A DNA stretch of 64,000 bases, taken from JAPOXR01 sp963662395 (lineage in GTDB: Bacteria; Pseudomonadota; Alphaproteobacteria; Rhodobacterales; Rhodobacteraceae). The notes beneath the pieces were generated by a model. It saw nothing but the letters and a program-made list of their open reading frames with translations. It was not told where the DNA came from and did no database searches. The translations under genes were made by a program, and so were the position numbers. Below are positions 52,230 to 60,789 of the stretch, piece after piece (position 1 is the first letter of the stretch; each line of letters opens with the position of its first letter). The stretch is from contig OY759511.1 in NCBI GenBank assembly GCA_963662395.1, forward strand, positions 3,534,001-3,598,000, read 5' to 3'.

Positions 52230-53000
52230 ATCCTGACGCCGTTCGGAGGGGGCGTCCACATACGTAAGGCGGTGCCGGGCCCGAGGAGGTGGGCCCGGAC
52301 CTCGCCCATAGGCGGTCCCGATCTCCCGCCGCTGGTGATGGAGCACCGCCGGTCCGGCGGCCGGGGCGAGGCGATGGTCAAGGAGGGTGGTGGCGAGCAT
52401 GAAACTCTCGCCATCATCCCTGATGCGACAGGCGATGATCCGCACCGGGGCTCGCCGCGGCTCCTCCGGCGGTCCCGGCCGGAGCCGCGCATCACGCTCG
52501 GCCACGAGCCGTCATCGAAGGCCTCGCCGGCCGGGAAGCGCATGTTCCCCTTGCAGCGCCACAGGAGCCCGGCGCCGGTTGCCGCCGCCCGCGACCACGG
52601 CGGAGGGTCGGCATGATGGCGGTCAGCCGGCACCGGCATGCCGGATGACGGATGTCCGGGCAGCCGTTCGGCCTCATCGGCCTCGCTCTCGGCACATGGC
52701 CCGGCATGCCAGGCAAGACCGGCCCCGGTGCCGATTTCCGTCACCGCGGCGGCGCGCGCCTGCGGAAAGGCCGAGGCGCCGCGCCAGGCGCCCGGTAGTC
52801 CGAATTCCTCCCGGTTCCGGGCCTCGCCCCGCAGCATCAGCGCCTGCCCGTCAAGGGCCACCAGGCGGAGCTGGCTGCGCCGATATTCACCTGACGGAAA
52901 GCCGGATCCGCCGCCGTCACTGCCGCTTTCCTGACACCGGCCGGAGCCTCGACCTGGACGGCCTGGACAAGGCTGGTGCTTCCGGGTTGATTCCATCTTC
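52230..53000 (-). pseudogene. IS4-family transposase remnant
   Basis: The minus frames read RLVALDGQALMLRGEARNRE, GLPGAWRGASAFPQARAAAV, then after a shift ATGAGLLWRCKGNMRFPAGE and ASPRPPDRRCSITSGGR-like sequence, following the order of IS4 group transposases. The C-terminal part with the catalytic Glu is missing, replaced by the IS110 relic. Confidence 0.6.
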
Positions 53001-53018
53001 GGATTGCGGCTGTCGGTT

Positions 53019-53043
53019 AATGCTTGCATTTAATGCAAGCATT
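53019..53043. promoter_or_regulatory. Palindromic operator upstream of hicAB
   Basis: Perfect inverted repeat with 11-bp arms and a 3-base centre (aatgcttgcat tta atgcaagcatt), ending 14 bases before the hicA ATG. A palindrome at this place is expected for autoregulation by HicB, whose C-terminus here looks like a ribbon-helix-helix domain. Confidence 0.75.
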
Positions 53044-53057
53044 CTCTAAGTTGACCC

Positions 53058-53312
53058 ATGAACAACCGGCATCGCAGGACGCTTGCAGCCGTGTTTGCCG
53101 ATCCCGTATCGGGGAACATCGTCTGGAGTGACATTGAGAGGCTTCTTCTCGCGTCCGGTGCCCGGTTGATCGAGGGACGGGGATCGCGGGTGCGTTTCGA
53201 GATGAACGGTGAAGTCGAGACGTTTCATCGTCCGCACCCCGCCAAGGAGGCGAAGCGTTACCAAGTAAGGGCAGTCAGGGAGTTTCTGGAGCGGACGGGG
53301 ACCATGCCATGA
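53058..53312 (+). CDS. hicA: HicA-like toxin
   Basis: Small toxin of 84 residues. IVWSDIERLLLASGARLIEG, then GSRVRFEMNGEVETFHRPHP and YQVRAVREFLERTG, follow the HicA double-stranded-RNA-binding-like fold; the His in FHRPHP is the candidate catalytic residue. HicA toxins cleave mRNA and tmRNA and are neutralised by HicB. The ATG at 53058 lies just after the palindrome, and the stop overlaps the hicB ATG by 4 bases, so the pair is coupled. Looks complete and probably functional. Confidence 0.88.
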   Translation: MNNRHRRTLAAVFADPVSGNIVWSDIERLLLASGARLIEGRGSRVRFEMNGEVETFHRPHPAKEAKRYQVRAVREFLERTGTMP

Positions 53313-53641
53313 AGAACACGATGACCTACAAGGGGTATGCCGCGCGCGTCGAGTTCGACGAAGATGACGGCATTCTGATTGGCCGAGTGGTTGGCATCCG
53401 CGATGGTGTGGGGTTCCATGCTGACAACGTGATGGATCTGCAAACCGCATTCCATGAGGCCGTGGACGACTACATCGAGACCTGTGCCAAGATCGGGAAG
53501 GATCCGCAAAAACCCTATTCGGGGAACGTGATGTTCCGGATTGCCCCGGAGGTTCACCGCAAGGCGGCACTTGCAGCGGAACTTGCCGGGAAGAGCCTCA
53601 ACCGCTGGGCGGAGGAAGTCCTCCGCAGGGCGGCAAGCTGA
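53309..53641 (+). CDS. hicB: HicB-like antitoxin
   Basis: Antitoxin of 110 residues with the partially degraded RNase H-like N-terminus (YKGYAARVEFDEDDGILIGR, VVGIRDGVGFHAD) and a C-terminal ribbon-helix-helix segment (FRIAPEVHRKAALAAELAGK, SLNRWAEEVLRRA) that should bind the upstream palindrome. It neutralises HicA and represses the operon. Translationally coupled to hicA by an ATGA overlap. Confidence 0.9.
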   Translation: MKNTMTYKGYAARVEFDEDDGILIGRVVGIRDGVGFHADNVMDLQTAFHEAVDDYIETCAKIGKDPQKPYSGNVMFRIAPEVHRKAALAAELAGKSLNRWAEEVLRRAAS

Positions 53642-54102
53642 CCCCTGGCCCCTGATGCAGATAATTGCATGGACGCAGCCCGAAGCCCTTTCCGCATTGG
53701 CTGAATCCACGGCTGCCCTGAACCAGGCGCCGACCGGACCATGTTCAACCCGACTCCGCCGATCACTCCGGTCGTGCGGCCCCGGCAATGGCACCGGCCT
53801 GCTCGGGATCGAAGCTCCCGGCCCTGAGCTGGCGCGTCACGGCCAGGATATCGAATGCAGCATTCGCCATGCCGGGAAGGTTGCGACCTTGGCCTGCCGC
53901 ATCAGCCGCCCCCCGACACCGTTGTCATCCTGATTGACGTGCAGTTCTCATCCAGATTGTCGCCCCGCACGCCGGGCCGGATCGACAACAAGCGGGAATC
54001 CGGGCAGGACTCATGGTGTCTCTTGAGGATGGCTCGAAGGTTGATGCCTATTGGTTCAGAGAGTTTCGATTCTCCAAACTTTAGCCAACCGCGCTCTTAC
54101 CC
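53642..54102. other. No gene; contains an IS21-type end at 53912-53967
   Basis: The block gtcatcctgattgacgtgca with ctcatccagattgtcg matches the right end of the IS21 relics. The remainder shows nothing recognisable. Confidence 0.5.
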
Positions 54103-54552
54103 TCAATTGTCGGCACTTTGTATAGCCGGATGCATTTCGATAAAGCACTCAGCGATCAGTTCTCCTATCAAGATCCCTTCGTCAGAGTCGCCTTGAGGCA
54201 AGCCGATGATTGCCGCATGCGAAGGATCGGCATCGAACTCACCCTCAGCTTCAAGCGGATCGCTGACGATGCGCAATGTGTCCAGTTCTTCGGCTACCTT
54301 GCACTTGACCATGCCGACGTTCATTTCGGCGAAACCCCCAGTTGACCCTAGGTTCAAACGGCACAGGCGCCGCACTTCGGCCGGTTGATGGGTCATTTCT
54401 TGGCCAAAGATCTCAAGCCAATTGACTGACAGTTCTTTTTCGTCCGAACGCAATCGGAATTCAGAACCATCCGGGGTCCCGTCTTCCTGAATCAGGCTCG
54501 GCTTGACATGGCGGACGATCTGATCGTCCGTTGGCAAATCCACCCGGGTCAT
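54103..54552 (-). CDS. Hypothetical protein, third gene of TIGR04255 operon
   Basis: Protein of 149 residues, acidic. It begins MTRVDLPTDDQIVRHVKPSL, continues with DGSEFRLRSDEKELSVNWLE and ends IAECFIEMHPAIQSADN. No signal peptide or membrane segment. The start overlaps the stop of the gene above by 4 bases. Proteins with a HVKPSL...ELSVNWLE opening occur as small accessory genes in variable regions, but I cannot name a function. Its base composition is more AT-rich than the IS relics on either side. Confidence 0.6.
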   Translation of the reverse strand: MTRVDLPTDDQIVRHVKPSLIQEDGTPDGSEFRLRSDEKELSVNWLEIFGQEMTHQPAEVRRLCRLNLGSTGGFAEMNVGMVKCKVAEELDTLRIVSDPLEAEGEFDADPSHAAIIGLPQGDSDEGILIGELIAECFIEMHPAIQSADN

Positions 54553-55172
54553 TCGTAAATCAACGAAGCCAGATCAAAGGCATGGATTTGTTTCTTCACC
54601 CCATCAAACGTGTCACGACCGGCGACTCTCGACGGTGGCTGCCCTGCTCCGCGTCGCTTGAAGATCACGTATTGAATCATTCCATCGCTGAGAAACTGCA
54701 GGCCCAAACGGGTTCCCTGGTCGTCCTTCCAGACCGTACGCAGGTTGCCATTATCCACCAGTACCAGATTGCTTTTGCGGAGGCGCGGCCCCAAGTTGAC
54801 AACAAAACGCCAAAAGTAAAATTCCGAAGTGGAATTCAAGTAATACCCATCCTGCTCCCCTGCATTCCGGAGCGCCAAGATTCTCGTCCAGTAGGCTTGA
54901 AACGTGGATCGTGCCGGACCATCTGAAGCAAAGACAGCACTGGACTTAGCCGCCCAATCGAAGAGTCTGGTAGGATTTCCCAGATAGGTTGTGATGTAGT
55001 CGACGATTTTATTGTGGGAGGGGTGTTCTGGGAACCTCACGGCGAGTGGAGATGGAAATTGTACGCCGGCATCCATGGCTGAGGCTGTCCTATGCACATC
55101 AATAAACTTGGAATCTGGCAGCAGTTCCCCTGTATCGGATGCGGTACTATGGCATACGGCCGCTCCAGTCAT
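54549..55172 (-). CDS. Hypothetical protein, second gene of TIGR04255 operon
   Basis: Protein of 207 residues. The N-terminal half has LPDSKFIDVHRTASAMDAG and NKIVDYITTYLGNPTRLFDW; the C-terminal half has LVLVDNGNLRTVWKDDQGTR, LGLQFLSDGMIQYVIFKRR and AGRDTFDGVKKQIHAFDLAS. No family recognised; no membrane segments. It is ATGA-coupled both to the TIGR04255 gene upstream and to the 149-residue gene downstream, which argues for a three-protein complex or pathway. Confidence 0.6.
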   Translation of the reverse strand: MTGAAVCHSTASDTGELLPDSKFIDVHRTASAMDAGVQFPSPLAVRFPEHPSHNKIVDYITTYLGNPTRLFDWAAKSSAVFASDGPARSTFQAYWTRILALRNAGEQDGYYLNSTSEFYFWRFVVNLGPRLRKSNLVLVDNGNLRTVWKDDQGTRLGLQFLSDGMIQYVIFKRRGAGQPPSRVAGRDTFDGVKKQIHAFDLASLIYE

Positions 55173-55966
55173 TCAGCTTCCTCCAGTTTCCAGTGTGTAT
55201 GTTGGACGTCCTTGTTTGTCATACACAAAAATCGGGAAATGATGGCGTCATGCGCTCGATCGTACCATGCATTAATCTTCGATGTCGAAACGTCATCCGG
55301 TTGACCCAGTGCCTTGAATTCAAGAATCAGGAGCGGTGAACCTAGCGGATTTGCTGTCTTGGCAGTTCGGATTGTAACATGAAGTTGCAAATTGAGCTCG
55401 ACCTCATACTGATACACACAATTAAAGGCAGGAACAGTATCGTGTCCCGACTCGTGGTTCGGAATCGCGAAAGAGCGAATAACTCGAGATGTATCGTAAG
55501 GCCCTTGCCAGTAATCGGATGACATGATGACGTTGACATAGGTAAGTTCACAATGGGAGATTTCGGGACCTCCCATACCGACATCGTACCGCAGGAATTC
55601 CTTAAAGACCCCGTAGTACTTGTCAAACCCCGGTTTTAGGTGCTCGGCAAAATGAGGATACTTGGCATTGCGTCGCCTCCAGTTAAGAAGAAAGGCACTC
55701 TTCTGAACCTGGATCAAGCTGACCTCATCCTCAGATACAAACCAGAACCGCGGCATCACCATAAACTCACCGCCGATCTCTACTACTGCATTTTGATCCT
55801 CAACTACGTTACTGATAGGTGGTCGTTGTTCAACGGTTGGAAACTCGCTTCAAAGCCGTGACCACAACAAGCCTATATGTTCGCTTCGAAGCCTGGCCAG
55901 TGGCGGGTGAAAATAGACGCCAATGATCAGTTCGTTGATTGGCGGATTCTTGAAACGGACCTTCAT
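55169..55966 (-). pseudogene. TIGR04255 family protein with in-frame TGA
   Basis: The reading frame starts at ATG 55966 (MKVRFKNPPINELIIGVYFH), meets TGA at 55850-55852 (codon 39), and continues in the same frame as SEFPTVEQRPPISNVVEDQN, MPRFWFVSEDEVSLIQVQKS and AFLLNWRRRNAKYPHFAEHL. These are TIGR04255 landmarks; the family normally has about 260 residues and the full frame here gives 265. The TGA sits where an Arg or similar is expected (CGA to TGA is one change). Either the gene is a recent pseudogene, translation restarts at ATG 55762, or the base is a sequencing error. The stop overlaps the next gene's start. Confidence 0.75.
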
Positions 55967-56337
55967 GATGTTCTCCGGGCGCTTGTTAATTCGTTACAAC
56001 ATGCGATTAACGCAAGTCCCAAAGTTGAATGATTGCTCAGAATTCGATGTCGATGGCCTATTCCCACGCTAGGTCGCATGACGAATACCCGCCTCAGTTC
56101 TCTGAGCCGATGGGACATGGCTGGCCCCTCAATTTTCTGCTCGGGCGCTAGGCTGCACCGGCCGCCCAATGGTGCCAACCGGTTTTCGTCGATTTTCAAG
56201 CATGGTGGACATCACATACATCCGCAACGACCGTAATCGAGTTTCTGGGACTCGGCAAGACGGTGCCCACGATCACCTACCCCCTTCCCTTCCCTCAGCC
56301 GCGGAGCTCCCGGATCCGCTCCTTCGGGAAGCGGTGA
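55967..56337. other. Upstream region of the TIGR04255 operon
   Basis: No convincing gene. Short frames on both strands lack ribosome sites. The operon promoter should lie in the AT-richer part close to 55967-56040. Confidence 0.4.
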
Positions 56338-56505
56338 TAGAATGTAGGACGACAATCCGGATGAGAACCGCACGTCGATCAGGATGACGGTCCGACGCCG
56401 CGACAAGGCGGATATCTTCCTGATCTCCCGTCGATTGCAAGCGCTTTTTCGACCGAAGCCCGGAAACGGCTGCGGCCCGCGGGGCCGGAGGCGCCGCAGG
56501 CCGCA
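56338..56505 (-). mobile_element. IS21-type right-end fragment
   Basis: Reverse complement of 41755-41920 (right end of IS21 copy 1), including gacaatccggatgagaaccg and the conserved block around cgacgccgcgacaaggcgga. No coding sequence remains. Confidence 0.75.
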
Positions 56506-56689
56506 TGTTTGCCGCCGCGCCGGGCTTCCAACGGGCCCGGTTCGGCACCCGGGTGACAGGAGGCGAAATTGCCGGCCATCGCCCTTCCGGTGACGTGCAG
56601 GCAGGCCGATACCGTCCGCTTTCCCGGTGCCGGCAGCACCCCCATGACCGGCACCAGCACCAGGCGGTGAATGTACCCCGGAACGATGC

Positions 56690-57246
56690 CGGCCGGCACC
56701 GCCAGCCTCTCGCCCGGCGGCATGGCCCGGCAGCACCGGCCCCGGCTCCCGGCCTTGCGCCTGATGCGCTGGCGGTCGGTGAAGTTCCGTCCCGCCGTGC
56801 CGGCCCGGTGCACCCGGTCGGGTGCGAAGTCGAACCACACCGCCTCGGTGCGCACGATTCCCCGGGTCATGACCTGCATCTGCAACCGGCGCCAGGCAGA
56901 CAGGTGCCGGTCATGGAGCGCCGGGGGATGGCTGGAGACCATCACCCGGCAGGGCAGGGCCTTGAGCAGCTCCGGCAGCCTGTCATGTTCGGCCCCGGTC
57001 ATCTCGAAGCGGCAGCGGCGGTCCGACCGGCGGGTGGCCCGCAGGCAAGGAGGATCGGCATGGACCCGTTCGACCGGATGGTCGCAGGCAAGGGCGGCTA
57101 GTGCCCCGGCGTCGAGATCGATGCCGATATTGCGCAGGGCCGGCGGCTTGCGCTGCATCAGCGCCCCGCCGCCGGGACGGCTCTCGACATGGACGTCATG
57201 CGGCGGCATCAGCGCAATCAGCGCCTGGCACAGGCCCGGGGCGTCG
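56690..57246 (-). pseudogene. D12-class methylase remnant of the decayed transposon
   Basis: The minus frame reads GLCQALIALMPPHDVHVESR then PGGGALMQRKPPALRNIGID, and later CLRATRRSDRRCRFEMTGAE and WFDFAPDRVHRAG. About 16 residues between HPVERVH and ADPPC are deleted relative to 30326-30946, and the catalytic motif again reads DPPC. Not functional. Confidence 0.75.
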
Positions 57247-57384
57247 CCTTCGATCCAGAATATCCCGCGGGGTCTCTCCTGCTCGCAAGGGCCCGATCCA
57301 TGGTGCCGACCTTCCATGGAGTCAGTTGCCGGCACATGCGACAATTCGGTCCCTGGCGCCCCCCGCAGGAGGACACGCCCGACC

Positions 57385-57675
57385 ATGACCGGGCATGATG
57401 ACCCGGTTCTGCTGCGCGTCGAGGCCTTCAACCGGGAAAATGGCGGCGGTGCGGGCGTTCGCAAGAGCCGGGGCGGCTGCAACCTCGCCCTGACGGCAAC
57501 GCAGGCGCCGATCGCGAGGCTCAAGCCGGAAGGATCAGGCGACCGGATGCGTGTCCACTACCGGTCCCGGCAAGGCCGGTGGAAGGATGTCGGCGACATG
57601 GGCGGCCTGGTGTTGCCGCTTGACGAGGCCCTCGATCAGATCGCCGGCACCGAAATCTTCCGGACCTGGACGTGA
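57385..57675 (+). CDS. Transposon passenger protein, second copy
   Basis: Protein of 96 residues, clearly homologous to 31129-31416: VEAFNRENGGGAGVRKSRGG, RLKPEGSGDRMRVHYRSR and WKDVGDMGGLVLPLDEALDQ, ending FRTWT. The frame is intact although the rest of the element has decayed, which may mean selection for its function or simply chance. Function unknown. Confidence 0.6.
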   Translation: MTGHDDPVLLRVEAFNRENGGGAGVRKSRGGCNLALTATQAPIARLKPEGSGDRMRVHYRSRQGRWKDVGDMGGLVLPLDEALDQIAGTEIFRTWT

Positions 57676-57696
57676 GGGAAAACGTGCAAGGTCGAG

Positions 57697-58290
57697 GTCG
57701 GATGCTGACAGATTCCGAAGAATCTCGGCTTGATCTCGCAGCCGCCGCACCCGCGCTCCGGGCGGCCTTCAGCGAACTTGCTGACAGATGGCTTGATCCT
57801 GTGCTCGGGCGATTGGAAGCTGGCGGGTCCCATGCCGCCTGTCCCGGGAAACTCGACGACCTTGTCCTGGGCGCCATCGAACTCATGCCCCGGGAGACAA
57901 TCCCGCTGGATTCCCCGTTGCTCCATGGACTGCGCGGCGTCCGAGAGCCGGGAGCGGGTCTTCGGTATGCGGCCGGGCCGATCCCGGCCTGGATCCCGCG
58001 CTCGGGCCGGTCGCCACCCTGCACGACGCCGGCTTTTCCATCCTCGAGACGGCGCCGCCCTTCATGCCTGGCCATCACCTGAAGCTCGATCTCCACGGCC
58101 TGCTCCACGAGTATTCCGGCACCTTCGCGGATCAGCTCCGACAATTGGTCACGGAGCTTTGCAGGGTCTTCAAATCCGTATGCGTTCACGGACATGACGG
58201 TGTACTCCCTCGTTGGTTGTCAGGCATGATGAGCGGGACGGACATGCCGCCTGTCTGCAAACGCCCCAATACCGGATTCGACAATACCTC
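57697..58290 (-). mobile_element. IS256-family relic, 5' end
   Basis: The terminus at 58268-58290 (aataccggattcgacaatac) and the minus-strand start MSVNAYGFEDPAKLRDQLSE, followed by LEDGKAGVVQGGDRPERGIQ, match the N-terminal part of the intact IS256. Beyond about 57930 the similarity fades. It abuts the C-terminal fragment that precedes the ATPase gene. Confidence 0.7.
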
Positions 58291-58291
58291 C

Positions 58292-58423
58292 CGCGACCTT
58301 GGCACTCCTCCCGGCCTACCGGTTGCGGACCTGAACCAGATGACCAGGGATTTGCGCTTGCCTGATTTGACTCGATACCGAAATTGCGGTCAGGTTTGGG
58401 AGATCGCGGAAACCGGAGAGTAA
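58292..58423 (+). pseudogene. C-terminal fragment of a gene upstream of the ATPase
   Basis: In frame up to a TAA at 58421-58423: RDLGTPPGLPVADLNQMTRD, LRLPDLTRYRNCGQVWEIAE, TGE. The text looks like a genuine C-terminus whose body was removed at the IS256 end. It stops 4 bases before the ATPase ATG, so the module once had three genes. Confidence 0.5.
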
Positions 58424-58427
58424 CGAA

Positions 58428-59966
58428 ATGAACAGTTCATCTGCTCAAGGTGTTCTGGAACTCACTGCAAGAGATCTTGGTCCGATTGCCGAGGCCAGGA
58501 TTGATCTCCGCCCGCTTACGGTCTTCATCGGACCGAGCAACACCGGAAAGTCCTATCTGGCAATTCTGATCTATGCACTGCACCGGTATTTCAGTGGTGG
58601 CGGTGGGTTGGGCCACCGCCTCTTCGGATCATATGCTCAGATGCTTGGCCTCGAGCGAAACCGCGAAGTATCCATGGATGACATGGATTCCATTGTCGCC
58701 GCTGCGAACCAATTGCTGCTATCCGAGACGGACTCCCTGTCACAGGAGGACATTGTTCTTCCTGGTGTACTGACGGACGTTATTCGTTCCGGATTGGCCA
58801 AACAGGGCAGTCTTCTTGGTAATGAAATCAGCCGGTGCTTCGGCATTGCAGAGATCGGGGCGCTGATTCGCAAGGGCGCAACACGTAATTCGAGCGTTGT
58901 TTTTCGCCGGCATGATACGAATGATGCCGCAAGTGTCGACGGCCAACTTTCGATTGGTGCACAAACGAGCGAGTTCGCAACGACAATCCCCGAGGGTTTC
59001 CGATTGCGACTCGGTGATGACGACGACATTTTTGATCCCTGGGCGCTGTGGGCGTTAGAGGCTGCGCGGGGTGATGGGGAAAAAAAATTGTCCAAAAATC
59101 TTGCCAAATGGAGGTTAATGAGGTCCTTGGTTGATTACTCTTGCCCTCAGATCTTCGGCTCTCTGACTCTTCCAGCGTTTTATCTCCCTGCCGACCGGAC
59201 CGGTGTCATGCATGCTCACAGGGCAGTCGTGAGCGCTCTGATCGGAAGTGCAGCAATGACAGGTTTGCGCCCGGCGGCTAATATGGCCACCCTTTCCGGT
59301 GTTCTTGCGGATTTTCTGGAACAGTTGATTGAACTGGATTCCGTTTCGTATCGACGACGCAGATCCATTCGTGGTCTCGGCGCGCAAATTGAAGATGCCA
59401 TTATTGGTGGAGTAATTGGGGTCGATAAATCAGAGGTGACAGGCTACCCGCACTTCACCTACAGGCCGAAAGGATGGAAGCACAGCCTCTCGTTGATGAA
59501 CGCGTCATCAATGGTGTCGGAACTGGCGCCTGTTGTGCTCTATCTTCGCTACATCGTTCAACCAGGGCACGTGCTGATCATTGAGGAACCGGAGTCGCAT
59601 TTGCATCCGGCCATGCAGGTCGAATTCACTCGTCAACTTGCAATGCTGGTCGAGAATGGAATTCGAGTGATCATTACCACGCATAGTGAGTGGGTGCTTG
59701 AGGAACTCTCCAACATCGTTCGGCGATCCGAGCTTCCCGCTCGGCAGGCAGTCGCCGGTGACATGGGTGACAAGGTCGCCCTGCGCTCTGGCCAGGTTGG
59801 AGCATGGCTATTCAGGCAAAAAAAGCGCCCAAAAGGATCAATTGTCGAGGAGATACGGCTGGATGCTGAAACCGGCCTCTATCCAACAGGTTATGATGAT
59901 GTCAGTGAAGAACTGTATAATGACAGTGTGAACATTTTCAATAGACTCCAGAATCGCAGACCATAA
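58428..59966 (+). CDS. AAA family ATPase (AAA_15/AAA_21 type)
   Basis: ATPase of 512 residues. N-terminal ARDLGPIAEARIDLRPLTVF leads into Walker A IGPSNTGKSYL near residue 32. The middle is an insertion without known motifs. SMVSELAPVVLYLRY near residue 358 occupies the signature region, Walker B is HVLIIEEPESHLHPAMQ near residue 382, and the switch His is in IITTHSEWVLEELSN. Such ATPases are usually regulators of a nuclease partner in OLD-like, Septu-like or AbiL-like systems. The stop overlaps the next ATG (TAATG). A defence role is inferred from architecture and from the variable neighbourhood. Confidence 0.8.
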   Translation: MNSSSAQGVLELTARDLGPIAEARIDLRPLTVFIGPSNTGKSYLAILIYALHRYFSGGGGLGHRLFGSYAQMLGLERNREVSMDDMDSIVAAANQLLLSETDSLSQEDIVLPGVLTDVIRSGLAKQGSLLGNEISRCFGIAEIGALIRKGATRNSSVVFRRHDTNDAASVDGQLSIGAQTSEFATTIPEGFRLRLGDDDDIFDPWALWALEAARGDGEKKLSKNLAKWRLMRSLVDYSCPQIFGSLTLPAFYLPADRTGVMHAHRAVVSALIGSAAMTGLRPAANMATLSGVLADFLEQLIELDSVSYRRRRSIRGLGAQIEDAIIGGVIGVDKSEVTGYPHFTYRPKGWKHSLSLMNASSMVSELAPVVLYLRYIVQPGHVLIIEEPESHLHPAMQVEFTRQLAMLVENGIRVIITTHSEWVLEELSNIVRRSELPARQAVAGDMGDKVALRSGQVGAWLFRQKKRPKGSIVEEIRLDAETGLYPTGYDDVSEELYNDSVNIFNRLQNRRP

Positions 59967-60466
59967 TGACAGTATCAATTGCGGAATTGGCCGACAAAGT
60001 CCCACCGAGCTGCCATGCAAGAAATTGCAAACGGGACAGATGCAGCGTCCGTCTGGATGGCGTGTGTCCTGAACGTCTCATTATTGATATGGACTGCGAA
60101 GCGCTTGGGCTAAACAATAAGACACGGTGCGATTATCTGTTGGTGATCAAGAGTCATGAGACAACATGGGTGGTGCCGATCGAAATGAAAGGCGGCAGAG
60201 TCGACAGAATTGATCACGTGGCGCATCAGATCAAGGAAGGCACAAGACTGGCAGATTCACTTCTCCCGCCTGGCCTCACGTGTCAATTTGCCCCGGTTCT
60301 GGCACATGGGAAATCGATACACAGGCACAACATCAAACGGCTTCGAAGAGTGAAGATAGAACTTCGTGGAAGCAGGAAGATGATTGGGACCATCAAGAGC
60401 CATTGTCAAGCTGGTGACGATGATGGGCGGATACCTGCACCGAAGCAACGATCCCCCTCCGGGTAA
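59966..60466 (+). CDS. PD-(D/E)XK-like small protein, partner of ATPase, 3' end altered
   Basis: Protein of 166 residues in the present frame. RCDYLLVIKSHETTWVVPIE followed by MKGGRVDRIDHVAHQIKEG gives a D-x14-ExK pattern that fits PD-(D/E)XK nucleases. Three or four Cys in the first 40 residues (CHARNCKRDRC, GVC) could bind metal. Residues after about 145 are read from an IS4/Tn5-like relic, so the natural C-terminus is lost. The start is inside the ATPase stop, so the two are coupled. Proposed role: nuclease effector gated by the ATPase; alternative: a non-catalytic binding partner. Confidence 0.6.
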   Translation: MTVSIAELADKVPPSCHARNCKRDRCSVRLDGVCPERLIIDMDCEALGLNNKTRCDYLLVIKSHETTWVVPIEMKGGRVDRIDHVAHQIKEGTRLADSLLPPGLTCQFAPVLAHGKSIHRHNIKRLRRVKIELRGSRKMIGTIKSHCQAGDDDGRIPAPKQRSPSG

Positions 60467-60510
60467 CGAGATCCTGTGGAACGGCCACTCGGCGCTTTCA
60501 TTCCCGGCCT
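60405..60510 (+). pseudogene. C-terminal fragment of a Tn5/IS4-like transposase
   Basis: KLVTMMGGYLHRSNDPPPGN then EILWNGHSAL resembles the common C-terminus of IS4/Tn5-like transposases (LGGYLxRxxDPPPG). Only about 35 codons remain, fused to the end of the nuclease-like gene. Confidence 0.55.
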
Positions 60511-60789
60511 GGATCGTCAGCCTGAACCGCGGCCTCGGCGAGGAGAGCCGGCCGGGTGACATGTTCAAGCGGGACGCCGCTTGTGGGTATGGCCAGAGTG
60601 CGCCACCTGATCGTCCTGGCCAATGCCCTCCTTGGCGATGGCCGCATGTGGACGGAGCGGGCACCGGCCTGAATTCGGCTGCCGGCGGCGGCGCAACGCA
60701 TGGCAACGTCTTCCCGCTGCCGACCGCAGCGGGACCGATTGGCGTGCCTGAAGGAACGGCCTGGCGGTGGATGATCACTGCATGGACCG

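Larger units (their letters stand above)
56505..57696. mobile_element. Decayed copy of the methylase transposon
   Basis: Same order as 28890-31436: a transposase N-terminal fragment (56505-56690, minus), a methylase (minus), a 96-residue passenger (plus) and a right end gtgcaaggtcgag at 57684-57696. The left end has been replaced by the IS21 fragment. Confidence 0.8.

Noticed and set aside
57672..58082. 136-residue plus-strand frame beside the IS256 relic
   Set aside because: It overlaps the relic's N-terminal codons on the other strand; its protein-like first part could not be assigned, and it has no ribosome site.
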